Origin: Erysipelotrichaceae bacterium
GTDB lineage: Bacteria > Bacillota_I > Bacilli_A > Erysipelotrichales > Erysipelotrichaceae
Length of the DNA stretch: 45,699 bases
Direction of reading: 5' to 3'
NCBI GenBank assembly: GCA_017441765.1
Contig: JAFRVK010000022.1
Span: 1 to 45,699, forward strand
Shown here in pieces: positions 32,517 to 40,701 of the stretch. The stretch's first letter is position 1; the number at the start of each line of letters is the position of its first letter. The notes under the pieces are model-generated. The model saw nothing but the letters and a program-made list of their open reading frames with translations, ran no database searches and was not told the origin of the DNA. A program made the position numbers and the translations under genes.

Positions 32517-33650
32517 ATGGGTGTAAGATTCAGTAAATCAATCAAAATAGGAAAATACCTGCGTCTGAATATATCGCGCTACGGTATCAGTCTGAATGTC
32601 GGCAAGAAGGGTGCTTCTGTCAGTTTTGGAAACAAGGGAACATATCTTAATCTGTCTCCGGCCCTGGCAGGAATCACAGGCACAGGCATTTCTTACCGCA
32701 AGCGTATCGGTTCCGGTTTCATCAGCAATAACAAGAAAAAGAAGAATACCAAAAAGAAGACTTATGTCAAAGCGGATGATGCAGTCAAGCCGAAGGAAAC
32801 GGTAGAAGAAAATGAACTGACCGAAATCGATGATATCCTTCTGGAATATGAAAAAGAAAAAGAAGAGATCATCAATCTGCATAAGTATACCGATAATGTC
32901 ATGAGCAAGAAGGCGTTCGAAGCCAATATCGAAAAGCTCAAATCGGAAGCCAGCAAGGAGATCTATCATTACAGCGCCATGGGCGATGAGGATATCGTCG
33001 AGAATCTGGTGAGCACTTTCATGAACAATCTCGAACTGGCTTATGAAGTCAGAGTCAGCTATGAGCTGGAAGACAATATCCTTTATGTGGACCTGGATCT
33101 TCCGGAAATCGAAGAGCTCAGCGACACGTATCCGTCGACTATCAATGGCAAGCTTGTCAACAAGAAAAAGACAGCTGCCCAGCTGAAAGAAGAATATGCC
33201 CGTATGGCCATGTCTCTGGGTGTCTTTTTAAGTGCAAATTATTTCAATCTGTCATCCTATATCGATGAAATCGTTTTATCAGGTTTCACGACTTCCCGAA
33301 ACAGCGATGGCGATCCGATCGACCTGTATCTGTATTCCGTCAAATACAAGAGAGATGTCTTTGAGAAGACCGACTTAAGCAAGCTGGATGATCTTTACGG
33401 ATTCCTGCTGAAGTTTGAAAACCGGATCAACATGTCTACTGCCTACAATTTCAAAGCGATCAAGCCATTCGAGATGGAAGCTGTCACTCTGAAGAATTCC
33501 TACATCGATGATGCCGTGCTTGGTCTCAAAGAACTGGGCTACAAGACAAGCGATATCAATAAGATCCTGCCGAAACTGAATACTTATGCTTATGAAAGTC
33601 CGGCAGAATATCTGAAAGAGGGCTTGCGTTTATTGAAGGAAGAAAACTGA
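32517..33650 (+). CDS. DUF4236 domain protein
   Basis: 377 residues. The N-terminal about 55 residues (VRFSKSIKIGKYLRLNISRYGISLNVGKKGASVSF, then TGTGISYRKR) are a clear DUF4236 domain, a small basic beta-rich module of unknown role. A Lys-rich linker (KKKKNTKKKT) and a helical region of about residues 90-160 follow, then a C-terminal mixed domain (ILYVDLDLPEIEELSDTYPSTINGKLV, VFLSANYFNLSSYIDEIVLSGFT). No membrane segments. It stands alone between the esterase and the A24 peptidase. Confidence 0.75.
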   Translation: MGVRFSKSIKIGKYLRLNISRYGISLNVGKKGASVSFGNKGTYLNLSPALAGITGTGISYRKRIGSGFISNNKKKKNTKKKTYVKADDAVKPKETVEENELTEIDDILLEYEKEKEEIINLHKYTDNVMSKKAFEANIEKLKSEASKEIYHYSAMGDEDIVENLVSTFMNNLELAYEVRVSYELEDNILYVDLDLPEIEELSDTYPSTINGKLVNKKKTAAQLKEEYARMAMSLGVFLSANYFNLSSYIDEIVLSGFTTSRNSDGDPIDLYLYSVKYKRDVFEKTDLSKLDDLYGFLLKFENRINMSTAYNFKAIKPFEMEAVTLKNSYIDDAVLGLKELGYKTSDINKILPKLNTYAYESPAEYLKEGLRLLKEEN

Positions 33651-33707
33651 CAGACAATTGAGAAACAGTTGAAAAAACATTGAGAAGAAAAAACTTATGA
33701 CAGCGAT

Positions 33708-33713
33708 GATAAT
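33708..33713 (+). promoter_or_regulatory. -10 box, predicted leaderless start of the A24 peptidase gene
   Basis: GATAAT, six bases GGAAGT, ATG 33720. No ribosome site and no clear -35. Confidence 0.45.
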
Positions 33714-33719
33714 GGAAGT

Positions 33720-34145
33720 ATGAGATTGTTCCTGATCATCACGATGCTGGGCATAAGTTTTTTTGATTTCAGGTATTATATCATTCCTGATCTTTTTCAT
33801 GTGATCCTGGTTTTTAGTAGGATGGTGATATCGGACTCAATGAAAGAGTTTTATTTTGCCTGTCTGAATGGAATAGCCATCGCTTTTCCTTTGATTCTGC
33901 TGCGCTATCTCATGAACAGGATCCTGCATCAGGAGTGTATGGGAGATGGCGATATTAAGCTTGTATTTTCATTTAGTATTTATTTCCATCTGCTGCATGA
34001 TCTCTATGCCTTGCTATTTGCATCTGTGATCGGTTTATGCATGTCATTGCTGTATCTGAGAAAGAAAGAACGTATGATTCCCTTCGGACCATGCATCTGC
34101 GGAGGTTTTCTGATCATGATGCTGATGAGAACAAAATTGTTCTGA
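33720..34145 (+). CDS. A24-family prepilin peptidase-like protein
   Basis: 141-residue integral membrane aspartic peptidase. The two catalytic aspartates are Asp16 in FFDFRYYIIPD and Asp78 in the GxGD motif (MGDGDIKL, 75-78); IPFGPCICGG near the C-terminus is the usual substrate-groove block. It lacks the N-terminal N-methyltransferase domain of full prepilin peptidases. No pilin or secretion ATPase genes occur in the window, so its substrate must be encoded elsewhere. Confidence 0.85.
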   Translation: MRLFLIITMLGISFFDFRYYIIPDLFHVILVFSRMVISDSMKEFYFACLNGIAIAFPLILLRYLMNRILHQECMGDGDIKLVFSFSIYFHLLHDLYALLFASVIGLCMSLLYLRKKERMIPFGPCICGGFLIMMLMRTKLF

Positions 34146-34184
34146 CAGGCAAACGATTTCTGATAAAAACCATACGTTCTATTT

Positions 34185-34190
34185 TATAAT
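34185..34190 (+). promoter_or_regulatory. -10 box of the GlpA-like operon
   Basis: Perfect TATAAT; predicted start at 34197, one base before ATG 34198. The bases between (AAAGGTG) would be outside the mRNA. Confidence 0.55.
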
Positions 34191-34197
34191 AAAGGTG

Positions 34198-35619
34198 ATG
34201 TATGACGTTACAATAATCGGAGCAGGTATCACCGGAACGCTGCTGGCACATGAACTAAGCAAATATCAGCTGAATGTGCTGGTTTTAGAGAAAGAAAACG
34301 ATGTGGCCATGGGGGCGACAGGAGCCAACAGCGCCATGATCCATTCCGGGCATGATCCCAAGCCGGGCACATTGAAATGCAAGTATAATCTTTTGGGAAA
34401 CAGGATGTATCCTGTTTTGTGTGAAGAACTGCAGGTAGACTATCAGCCGGTAGGCGCTTTTGTCGTGGCAGTCAGCGACGAGGAACTGGAAACCCTTGAT
34501 ATGCTGATCAGGCAATGCGATGAGCGTAATGTACCTTATGAGATCCTGGATGGCGCCAAAGCAAGAGAGCTGGAGCCTCATTTAAGCGATGAAGTGGTCA
34601 GGGCTTTGTCTTTGCCGACTACCGGAATCGTCATGCCATTTGAGGTAGCGATCGCCGCCATGGAAGAAGCGATGCTCAATGGCGTCGAACTGCGTCTGGG
34701 CTATGAAGTCAGACAGATCAGAAAAGAAGAGAATTTTATCATCAATGATGAGATCGAAACAAAAGTCCTGGTCAACTGCGCAGGCGTCCATTGTGACGAT
34801 ATCTCGAAGATGCTGAGAGAATCTCCTTATCATGTGGAAGCACGGAAAGGGGAATACTTTGTACTGGATCATCTGGACGGACAGTTCGTTTCCCGGGTGA
34901 TCTATCCTGTTCCCGGAAGCAAAGGCAAGGGCGTGCTGGCGGTACCGACGACCCATGGCAATGTGATGCTGGGACCGGACAGCGAAGTCAGCGCCAATGT
35001 CGACGACAACTCGACGACCGGAAGAGGGCTGGAATATGTCCGCAGTCAGATCAACAAGACCGTGAAGAATATTCCATATCATCGGATGATCCATACATTT
35101 GCAGGCTTGAGACCGCATATCGATCTCAATGATTTCTATATCCAGGAAGATGATCAGATCAAAGGTTTTATCCATATCGCCGGCATCGAATCGCCGGGGC
35201 TGACTGCGGCGCCTGTGATCGCCAAGGACGTGGCAGAACAGATCATCCTGCCAAAATTCGAGACAGAAAGAAAAGAAAGCTACGAACGCCGCAGAGCGTT
35301 TATCAATATCAGCAAGATGTCCATCGAAGAACTGAATGCCTTGATTGAACAGGATCCTGATTTCGGAAGGATCGTCTGCCGCTGTGAGAAGATCAGCAAA
35401 GGCCAGATCAAAGACGTCATCCACCGTCAATGCGGAGCACGTACCATCAAGGGCGTCAAGAGAAGATGCCGTCCGGGAATGGGAAGATGTCAGGGCGGTT
35501 TCTGCGAGCCGGAAGTCACAGCTATCCTGGCAGAAGAATTGGACTTGGATGTCAGGGATATTCTTTTGGATAAAGACGGTTCTGAGATCGTGGCAGCTAC
35601 CTCAAAGGAGGAACTGTGA
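34198..35619 (+). CDS. GlpA-like FAD-dependent dehydrogenase with C-terminal [2Fe-2S] BFD-like domain
   Basis: 473 residues. N-terminal FAD motif IIGAGITGTLLAHEL, then ATGANSAMIHSGHD and IAGIESPGLTAAPVIAKDVAEQI as in glycerol-3-phosphate dehydrogenase/DAO-fold enzymes. The C-terminal domain has Cys394, Cys396, Cys431 and Cys436 (CRC...GRCQGGFC), the pattern of the BFD-like [2Fe-2S] domain of GlpA. With the next two genes it forms the flavoprotein-flavoprotein-DUF1667 set often found with glycerol metabolism in Clostridia. Glycerol 3-phosphate is a likely substrate, but this is inference. First gene of a five-gene operon. Confidence 0.87.
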   Translation: MYDVTIIGAGITGTLLAHELSKYQLNVLVLEKENDVAMGATGANSAMIHSGHDPKPGTLKCKYNLLGNRMYPVLCEELQVDYQPVGAFVVAVSDEELETLDMLIRQCDERNVPYEILDGAKARELEPHLSDEVVRALSLPTTGIVMPFEVAIAAMEEAMLNGVELRLGYEVRQIRKEENFIINDEIETKVLVNCAGVHCDDISKMLRESPYHVEARKGEYFVLDHLDGQFVSRVIYPVPGSKGKGVLAVPTTHGNVMLGPDSEVSANVDDNSTTGRGLEYVRSQINKTVKNIPYHRMIHTFAGLRPHIDLNDFYIQEDDQIKGFIHIAGIESPGLTAAPVIAKDVAEQIILPKFETERKESYERRRAFINISKMSIEELNALIEQDPDFGRIVCRCEKISKGQIKDVIHRQCGARTIKGVKRRCRPGMGRCQGGFCEPEVTAILAEELDLDVRDILLDKDGSEIVAATSKEEL

Positions 35620-36854
35620 TGCGTACACATGATCTGATCATCATCGGTGCAGGATCGGCAGGCATGGCTGCTGCCAGAGGCGCTTTTGATGCGGGCATCA
35701 GGGATATCCTGGTCATTGAACGGGAAAAAGAATACGGCGGCATCCTCCAGCAATGCATCCATAACGGTTTCGGCCTGCATACCTTCAATGAAGAACTGTC
35801 CGGACCTGCCTATGCGGAGAAATACTATGAATATCTCAAGGATAAGGATTCCATTCATTTTATTTACGAGAGTTCCGTATTAAGCATCGAAGATCATATC
35901 GTTACCGTATTGTCTCCTGAAGGAGAGATTCAATATAAAGCAAAAGCCATCATTCTTGCGGCTGGCTGCAGAGAACGTCCGGCAGGAGCGATCGGCCTGA
36001 AAGGTGACCGCTGTGAAGGCGTCTATACCGCAGGAACGGCACAGAAGTATCTGAACAAATCAGGTTATCTGGTAGGCAAGAAAGTTTTCATATTGGGCAG
36101 TGGAGATATCGGACTGATCATGGCCAGAAGAATGACCCTGGAAGGTGCCAAGGTCATCGGCGTGGCTGAACTGCAGCCCTATTCCAACGGTCTTGCGAGA
36201 AACATCAAACAGTGCCTGGAAGATTTCAATATCCCGTTATATCTTTCTCATACCGTAGAAGCAGTCATAGGATCTTCACGTCTTGAAAAGATCATACTCA
36301 TCGAAGTCGATGAAAAGCTGCAGAAGATCCCGGGATCCGAACAGGAGATCCCCTGCGACTGTCTATTGTTAAGTGTGGGACTGATTCCGGACAATACTTT
36401 GCTGGAAGCCTGTAGCGTCAGTATCGATCCGAAGACCAAAGGTCCTTTCGTGGATGATACCTATATGACCTCGATCGAAGGCATCTTTACCTGCGGCAAT
36501 GCGCTGCATGTCCATGATCTGGTCGACTATGTCTCAATCGAAGGAGAAAAAGCCGGAAAAGCGGCTGCTGCCTATATCCTGAAGAAAACCGATGATGCTC
36601 CTTTGCATCTGAATAAGACCGTCGACGGCATTTCTTATGTCATTCCACAGTCCTTCCGCACGAATGACGATCACGAATTCATGTTCCGGGTGAACCGGGT
36701 ATTCAAAGATTCCTATATCCACATCTATGGCGATGGTATCGATAAGAAAATCAAGAAAACCGGTATCGTACCGAGCGAGATGCAGAAAGTGAAACTGAAA
36801 AAAGAAGAACTGCAGGATCTGAATGGCGAACTGTTCTGGGAGGTCCTTTCATGA
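35619..36854 (+). CDS. NAD(P)/FAD-dependent oxidoreductase (pyridine nucleotide-disulfide type)
   Basis: 411 residues. FAD motif IIGAGSAGMAAARGA at the N-terminus, ILAAGCRERPAG, NAD-binding FILGSGDIGLIMARRM, and the second FAD contact GIFTCGNAL near residue 290. It lacks a redox CxxC, as in the GlpB-like/HcnB-like partners. It probably moves electrons between the GlpA-like subunit and NAD(P)H or another carrier. The start is ATG 35619 with AAGGAGG upstream; an in-frame GTG three bases earlier is rejected. Overlaps both neighbours by 1-4 nt. Confidence 0.87.
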   Translation: MRTHDLIIIGAGSAGMAAARGAFDAGIRDILVIEREKEYGGILQQCIHNGFGLHTFNEELSGPAYAEKYYEYLKDKDSIHFIYESSVLSIEDHIVTVLSPEGEIQYKAKAIILAAGCRERPAGAIGLKGDRCEGVYTAGTAQKYLNKSGYLVGKKVFILGSGDIGLIMARRMTLEGAKVIGVAELQPYSNGLARNIKQCLEDFNIPLYLSHTVEAVIGSSRLEKIILIEVDEKLQKIPGSEQEIPCDCLLLSVGLIPDNTLLEACSVSIDPKTKGPFVDDTYMTSIEGIFTCGNALHVHDLVDYVSIEGEKAGKAAAAYILKKTDDAPLHLNKTVDGISYVIPQSFRTNDDHEFMFRVNRVFKDSYIHIYGDGIDKKIKKTGIVPSEMQKVKLKKEELQDLNGELFWEVLS

Positions 36855-37201
36855 AACTGGTGTGTATCAACTGTCCGAGAGGATGCCATCTTCTCGTGGA
36901 AAAGCAAGGGGATCAGATCAAGGTCGAAGGAAACGCCTGTCCAAGAGGCGTCACTTATGCGACCAATGAGATGACCAATCCATTACGTACACTGACCACG
37001 ACCGTGCCGATCCTTTCGGATACCTGTCAGCGTCTTCCGGTCATCACCTCGAAACCGATCCCGAGAGATCTGCAGTTTGAGGTGATCAGAGCCTTGAAAG
37101 ATGTCCGGGTGAATGCTCCTGTCCATTATGGCGAGGTGATTGTAAAAGACGTACTGAATCTGAACAGTGATATCATTGCTTCGAAAACAATACTGAAATG
37201 A
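36851..37201 (+). CDS. DUF1667 protein (Cys-rich partner of the flavoproteins)
   Basis: 116 residues. The N-terminal CINCPRGCHL and NACPRGVTYA segments hold four cysteines (C-x2-C-x3-C and a later CP) that could bind an Fe-S cluster; the rest (PLRTLTTTVPI, PVITSKPIPRDL) is typical DUF1667. The family occurs almost always behind GlpA/GlpB-like genes, suggesting a small electron-transfer subunit. Coupled by an ATGA overlap at each end. Confidence 0.9.
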   Translation: MKLVCINCPRGCHLLVEKQGDQIKVEGNACPRGVTYATNEMTNPLRTLTTTVPILSDTCQRLPVITSKPIPRDLQFEVIRALKDVRVNAPVHYGEVIVKDVLNLNSDIIASKTILK

Positions 37202-37719
37202 AGAAGTTTCTGATCCTGTTATTCTGTCTGTTTCTGTGCTCATGTCGTCCCGAGAGGGAAGACTATTTTGTTTTGGAATTCGATGACTATTCTCTGGCCG
37301 TCGGCTATGACGATATGAATTATCTGAAACTCGTATTTGAGGCGGATCTTCCCGAAGAGATGGAAGCGAATGAAGAAATGAAAGACATCGAAATGACTTT
37401 CTGGGGTAACTATTTTGCCGATATCGATCTCCGGAATCCGATCGATGAAACGATCAGTCCCGACGATGCAATACTGTCGGGTCTCGATCTGTATCTTCCG
37501 AATGCGGGCATGACGACATACAAACTGGATGGCATCGAACTGAGCAGCAGCGTCAAAGAAAACTGCAGAATGTTTGATGGGGAATATATCGAACGTAACG
37601 GATATGCCTGTCTGATTACCCGGCAGGTGGATCAAAAGCTGAATGTGGTGATCCTGCATGGGGATATATTGAACATGGATCAGGATGAATTGAGCCGGAT
37701 CGAAATCTATGTTGAGTGA
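37198..37719 (+). CDS. Predicted lipoprotein, unknown function
   Basis: 173 residues. Signal LILLFCLFLCSC with lipobox cysteine Cys16, so it is secreted and lipid-anchored. The mature part is acidic with several short beta-like stretches (YFVLEFDDYSLAVGYDD, LKLVFEADL, EMTFWGNYFADIDL) and resembles no family I know. It is inserted between DUF1667 and the glycerate kinase gene, overlapping both (4 and 11 nt), which is unexpected for a surface protein in a metabolic operon. Confidence 0.7.
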   Translation: MKKFLILLFCLFLCSCRPEREDYFVLEFDDYSLAVGYDDMNYLKLVFEADLPEEMEANEEMKDIEMTFWGNYFADIDLRNPIDETISPDDAILSGLDLYLPNAGMTTYKLDGIELSSSVKENCRMFDGEYIERNGYACLITRQVDQKLNVVILHGDILNMDQDELSRIEIYVE

Positions 37720-38923
37720 TGCATTGAAGATCTGCCTGGGAGCGATCGATGCTTCGCTGCCGAAACAGAGTGTAAAGGATACATTATCAAAATTGCAGAT
37801 AAGCGGCGATATCTATCTGGTTGCGGTGGGCAAGGCGTCTTTTGCGATGGCAGAAGCAGCTGGTGAACTGCTGAATATCAAAAGGGGTATCGTTTTAAGC
37901 AAGTATGGCCATATCAAAGGCACACTGCCTGATATCACATCATATGAAGCGGGACATCCCGTTACGGATGAAAACGGCATTCTGGCAACACGGGAGATCA
38001 TCCGGATGTGCTCCGATCTGAAGGAAGAAGACAATGTGCTTTTCCTGTTATCAGGAGGAGCCAGCGCTTTGTTTGAGGAGCCGCTGATTCCTTTGAAAGA
38101 ACTGCAGGATCTGAACGAACAGATGCTGAGAAAAGGCCTGGATATCAATGAGATCAATACGCTGCGCAAACGGCTTTCCAAAGTCAAGGGCGGACGCTTC
38201 TATCAGCTCTGCCAGCCTGCCAGGGTCTATTCACTGATCCTCAGCGATGTTCTGGGAGACCGCTTGGACAGCATCGGTTCAGGGCCGACTGTTCAGGATC
38301 ATTCCAAAAGAGAGGAAGCTCTTTCGATCATCGGCAAGTATGGCCTTGTCCTGTCCAAACAAGCCATGGAATGCATCCATAATTCTGATTCTATTCCGGT
38401 CGATGAGAAGAATGTTTCTATCATCGGTTCGGTGAAACTGCTGGCACAGAAAGCCATCGGTATCGCAAAGGATCTTGGCTACAGGCCCGTTCTGCTTAGC
38501 GATCATATCGCCATGGAAGCAAAAGAAGCGGGCGATTACCTGTACAGCGAGATTCAATGCCATCGCGGACAGGGGAAGATCGCGTTGATCATGACCGGAG
38601 AGACGGTAGTTCATGTGAAAGGAAATGGCCTAGGTGGACGCAATCAGGAGCTGGTTCTTTCACAGGTCGCACACCTGAGAGGCATGGACGGTGTCCTAAT
38701 CGTGTCACTGGGCTCGGATGGCACGGATGGGCCGACGGATGCAGCAGGAGCCTATGCTGATAGGTATACCCATGACAGGTTCATTGAGAGTGGAATCGAC
38801 TATCCGGCTATGCTGGAGAACAACGACTCCTATCACGCTTTGAAGCAGATCGATGCCCTGATCAAGACAGGTCCGACCGGAACCAATGTGAACGACATCA
38901 CGATCGCCCTGATTGAACAATGA
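37709..38923 (+). CDS. Glycerate 2-kinase (DUF4147/MOFRL type)
   Basis: 404 residues of the GckA/type-2 glycerate kinase family: VAVGKASFAMAEAAGE, YEAGHPVTDENG, LFLLSGGASALFEEP, INTLRKRLSKVKGG, ILSDVLGDRLDSIGSGPT in the N-terminal domain, and GETVVHVKGNGLGGRNQELVL, GSDGTDGPTDAAGAYAD in the MOFRL domain. It phosphorylates glycerate to 2-phosphoglycerate. Together with the GlpA-like enzymes this suggests handling of glycerol-derived three-carbon compounds; alternatively it may take glycerate made from serine or hydroxypyruvate. Confidence 0.92.
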   Translation: MLSDALKICLGAIDASLPKQSVKDTLSKLQISGDIYLVAVGKASFAMAEAAGELLNIKRGIVLSKYGHIKGTLPDITSYEAGHPVTDENGILATREIIRMCSDLKEEDNVLFLLSGGASALFEEPLIPLKELQDLNEQMLRKGLDINEINTLRKRLSKVKGGRFYQLCQPARVYSLILSDVLGDRLDSIGSGPTVQDHSKREEALSIIGKYGLVLSKQAMECIHNSDSIPVDEKNVSIIGSVKLLAQKAIGIAKDLGYRPVLLSDHIAMEAKEAGDYLYSEIQCHRGQGKIALIMTGETVVHVKGNGLGGRNQELVLSQVAHLRGMDGVLIVSLGSDGTDGPTDAAGAYADRYTHDRFIESGIDYPAMLENNDSYHALKQIDALIKTGPTGTNVNDITIALIEQ

Positions 38924-38925
38924 TA

Positions 38926-38934
38926 TGCTATAAT
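38926..38934 (+). promoter_or_regulatory. Extended -10 promoter of the small RNA/peptide unit
   Basis: TGCTATAAT, a perfect -10 with TGn extension, three bases after the glycerate kinase stop. Predicted start 38941, the first A of AAGGAGG. Confidence 0.75.
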
Positions 38935-38950
38935 GAAATAAAGGAGGTAC

Positions 38951-38998
38951 ATGGTTATGAAGACATTGTACATATCTCCTGATTACAGATATCGCTGA
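38951..38998 (+). CDS. 15-residue ORF inside the small RNA
   Basis: MVMKTLYISPDYRYR. ATG lies 4 nt after a consensus AAGGAGG; ATG 38957 (MKTLYISPDYRYR) gives better spacing (10 nt) and may be the true start. The peptide is basic with three Tyr and no hydrophobic stretch, unlike type I toxins. Whether it is made, acts as a leader, or is only the RNA's by-product is unknown. Confidence 0.45.
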   Translation: MVMKTLYISPDYRYR

Positions 38999-39014
38999 TA
39001 TCTGTTCCATACAT

Positions 39015-39036
39015 GCAAGCTCAGGCTTGCTTTTTT
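39015..39036 (+). terminator. Terminator of the small RNA unit
   Basis: Stem GCAAGC / GCTTGC, loop TCAG, followed by TTTTTT. Confidence 0.85.
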
Positions 39037-39098
39037 GGTTGCAAACAACAGAAATCATTTGTTGTGACCTGGAATTAAGAAAAGTTTAGTAGATAATT

Positions 39099-39120
39099 AA
39101 GAGGAACTTTGTTTCCTCTT
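39099..39120. repeat. Inverted repeat over the PASTA-operon promoter
   Basis: Perfect 8-bp arms AAGAGGAA / TTCCTCTT with a 6-nt loop, ending 4 nt before the TATAAT at 39125. No T-run follows, so it looks like an operator rather than a terminator. Confidence 0.6.
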
Positions 39121-39124
39121 GACT

Positions 39125-39130
39125 TATAAT
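39125..39130 (+). promoter_or_regulatory. -10 box of the PASTA-ABC operon
   Basis: TATAAT with predicted start about 39137 and leader of about 24 nt carrying AAGGAGG. The -35 region is taken up by the inverted repeat. Confidence 0.6.
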
Positions 39131-39160
39131 AGGAATGATAAGGCAAAGGAGGATGGAACG

Positions 39161-40690
39161 ATGCCTGAGGATAAAAACTTTCTGGATCAGTTTTCCAACA
39201 GCGGAAAACCAGCCAGTTTTGAAGAAGAAAAACGGATCCCTGTCACCAAGGAAAGAAAACCGCTCAACTGGAAACTGCTGATCATTTTGTTGGCGATCGC
39301 TTTGATTCTGGGGATTCTGGCATATTTCCTTTTCCTGGCTCCGAAGATCGTCATGCCTGACTTCGAAGGCAAGAGCAAGTCAGATGTGGCTGCCTGGGTC
39401 AAGCAGCAGGGCATCGAACCGTCGGGAATCATTTTCCAGGAAGCCTATGATTTCGATACCGATGAAGGGACCATCCTGACCCAAAGCATCCCTGCAGGCA
39501 AGAAAGTACGCAAGGATGTCAAACTGAATTTCGATCTGTCCCTGGGCCCGGATCCGGAAGAACGGATCAAGGTTCCTGACTTCTACAGCATGGATAAAGA
39601 ATCCGTTCAGGAGTGGATCAACAAGCATAAACTAAGCAAGACCCGCGTCATTACCGCCTATTCGGATACTGTCGCGGAAAATGAAGTCATCGACTACCAA
39701 TTCACAGGCTGCGATGAAGACAGTTTTACCAGAGGCTGTACCTTAAAGATCAATGTTTCCAAAGGTTCTGCTCCGGCAGGAAAAGTCACCGTCGAAGACT
39801 TCGAAAAGAAGATCTATGAGACAGCTGAAAGCTGGGCGAAAGCACATAAAGTGAATCTGGTCAAGACAGAAGTCTATTCCGATAAGGTCGATGCCGGTTA
39901 TATCGTTTCACAGTCCATCCCATCCGGCAGAACGATCAACGAAGGCGATACGCTGGAAGTCGTTGTCTCCAAAGGGAAGGCCATCTTTATGCCGAATATG
40001 GCAGGCTGGGATGAACATAAACTGGATTCCTGGATCCAGGAAAATCCGAGCGTCCGTGTCTATCGTGAAGAATACTATTCTGATTACGCCAAAGGTATTG
40101 TCATCTCACAGAATGTTGCTGCCAAGAGCCTGCTTGACGATGACGACTATATCGAACTGAAGATCTCGCTAGGCAATATCGTTGAATTGCCGAGCAGTTA
40201 TGTCGGACAGACCTATCACGACTATGGAGGACTGCATGACTGGAAGGATAAGCAGAACGAGCTTGGCGCAAACATTAAGATTGAGCGTACTTTCGAATTC
40301 TCCGACACCGTTCCAGCCAAAGCGATCATTCGTCACGACATGGCGGTTGAAGTCGGAGGAACTCTGCACGTGGTCGTTTCCAAAGGTAGAAATATTCTTC
40401 TAAAAGACAAGGATAATCCATACCATGACGATGATACGACAAGACCAGCGAAACTGGAATGGGCAAAACTAGCCAAAGGAGACAACATTACCGAAGAAGA
40501 AGCGCGAAGTCTATGCGAACAAAACGGAGTTACAAATTTTGAAATAAGATACAGTTATAGTGCGAGCCGAGAGAATGGCTATGTCATCTATGCTGAACGC
40601 TGGGACAAATTGAAGATTGATCAGAATACCTATCTCCCTGAAGATATCATTCTTTATATCTATATCAACGATCTCAGCATGAAACCTTAA
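39161..40690 (+). CDS. PASTA-domain membrane protein
   Basis: 509 residues, starting at ATG 39161 behind AAGGAGG. A cytoplasmic N-terminus of about 36 residues is followed by one membrane helix (37-60, WKLLIILLAIALILGILAYF) and an extracellular region of PASTA-like repeats: VMPDFEGKSKSDVAAWVKQQGI, VPDFYSMDKESVQEWINKHKL, then several more ending in INVSKGS, VVVSKGK, LKISLGN and VVVSKGR. PASTA domains bind peptidoglycan fragments or beta-lactams in kinases such as PrkC, but no kinase domain is present. It heads an operon with an FtsX-like permease and ATPase, suggesting a cell-wall sensor or partner for that transporter. Confidence 0.87.
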   Translation: MPEDKNFLDQFSNSGKPASFEEEKRIPVTKERKPLNWKLLIILLAIALILGILAYFLFLAPKIVMPDFEGKSKSDVAAWVKQQGIEPSGIIFQEAYDFDTDEGTILTQSIPAGKKVRKDVKLNFDLSLGPDPEERIKVPDFYSMDKESVQEWINKHKLSKTRVITAYSDTVAENEVIDYQFTGCDEDSFTRGCTLKINVSKGSAPAGKVTVEDFEKKIYETAESWAKAHKVNLVKTEVYSDKVDAGYIVSQSIPSGRTINEGDTLEVVVSKGKAIFMPNMAGWDEHKLDSWIQENPSVRVYREEYYSDYAKGIVISQNVAAKSLLDDDDYIELKISLGNIVELPSSYVGQTYHDYGGLHDWKDKQNELGANIKIERTFEFSDTVPAKAIIRHDMAVEVGGTLHVVVSKGRNILLKDKDNPYHDDDTTRPAKLEWAKLAKGDNITEEEARSLCEQNGVTNFEIRYSYSASRENGYVIYAERWDKLKIDQNTYLPEDIILYIYINDLSMKP

Positions 40691-40701
40691 GGAGGTCAAC
40701 T

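Larger units (their letters stand above)
38941..39036 (+). ncRNA. Predicted structured small RNA of about 96 nt (possible dual-function)
   Basis: Three hairpins fill the transcript. Stem 1 pairs AGGAG-GTACA (38942-38951) with TGTAC-ATAT-CTCCT (38967-38980), leaving a 4-nt bulge and hiding the ribosome site. Stem 2 is CAGATATC / GATATCTG (38986-39004). Stem 3 is the terminator. The CTCCT end of stem 1, if freed, could pair with Shine-Dalgarno sequences of other mRNAs, as C-rich small RNAs of Bacillota do. No known RNA family was recognised. Confidence 0.55.

Noticed and set aside
34582..35430. 282-codon minus-strand open frame
   Set aside because: Lies antisense inside the GlpA-like gene, whose FAD and Fe-S motifs are clear.
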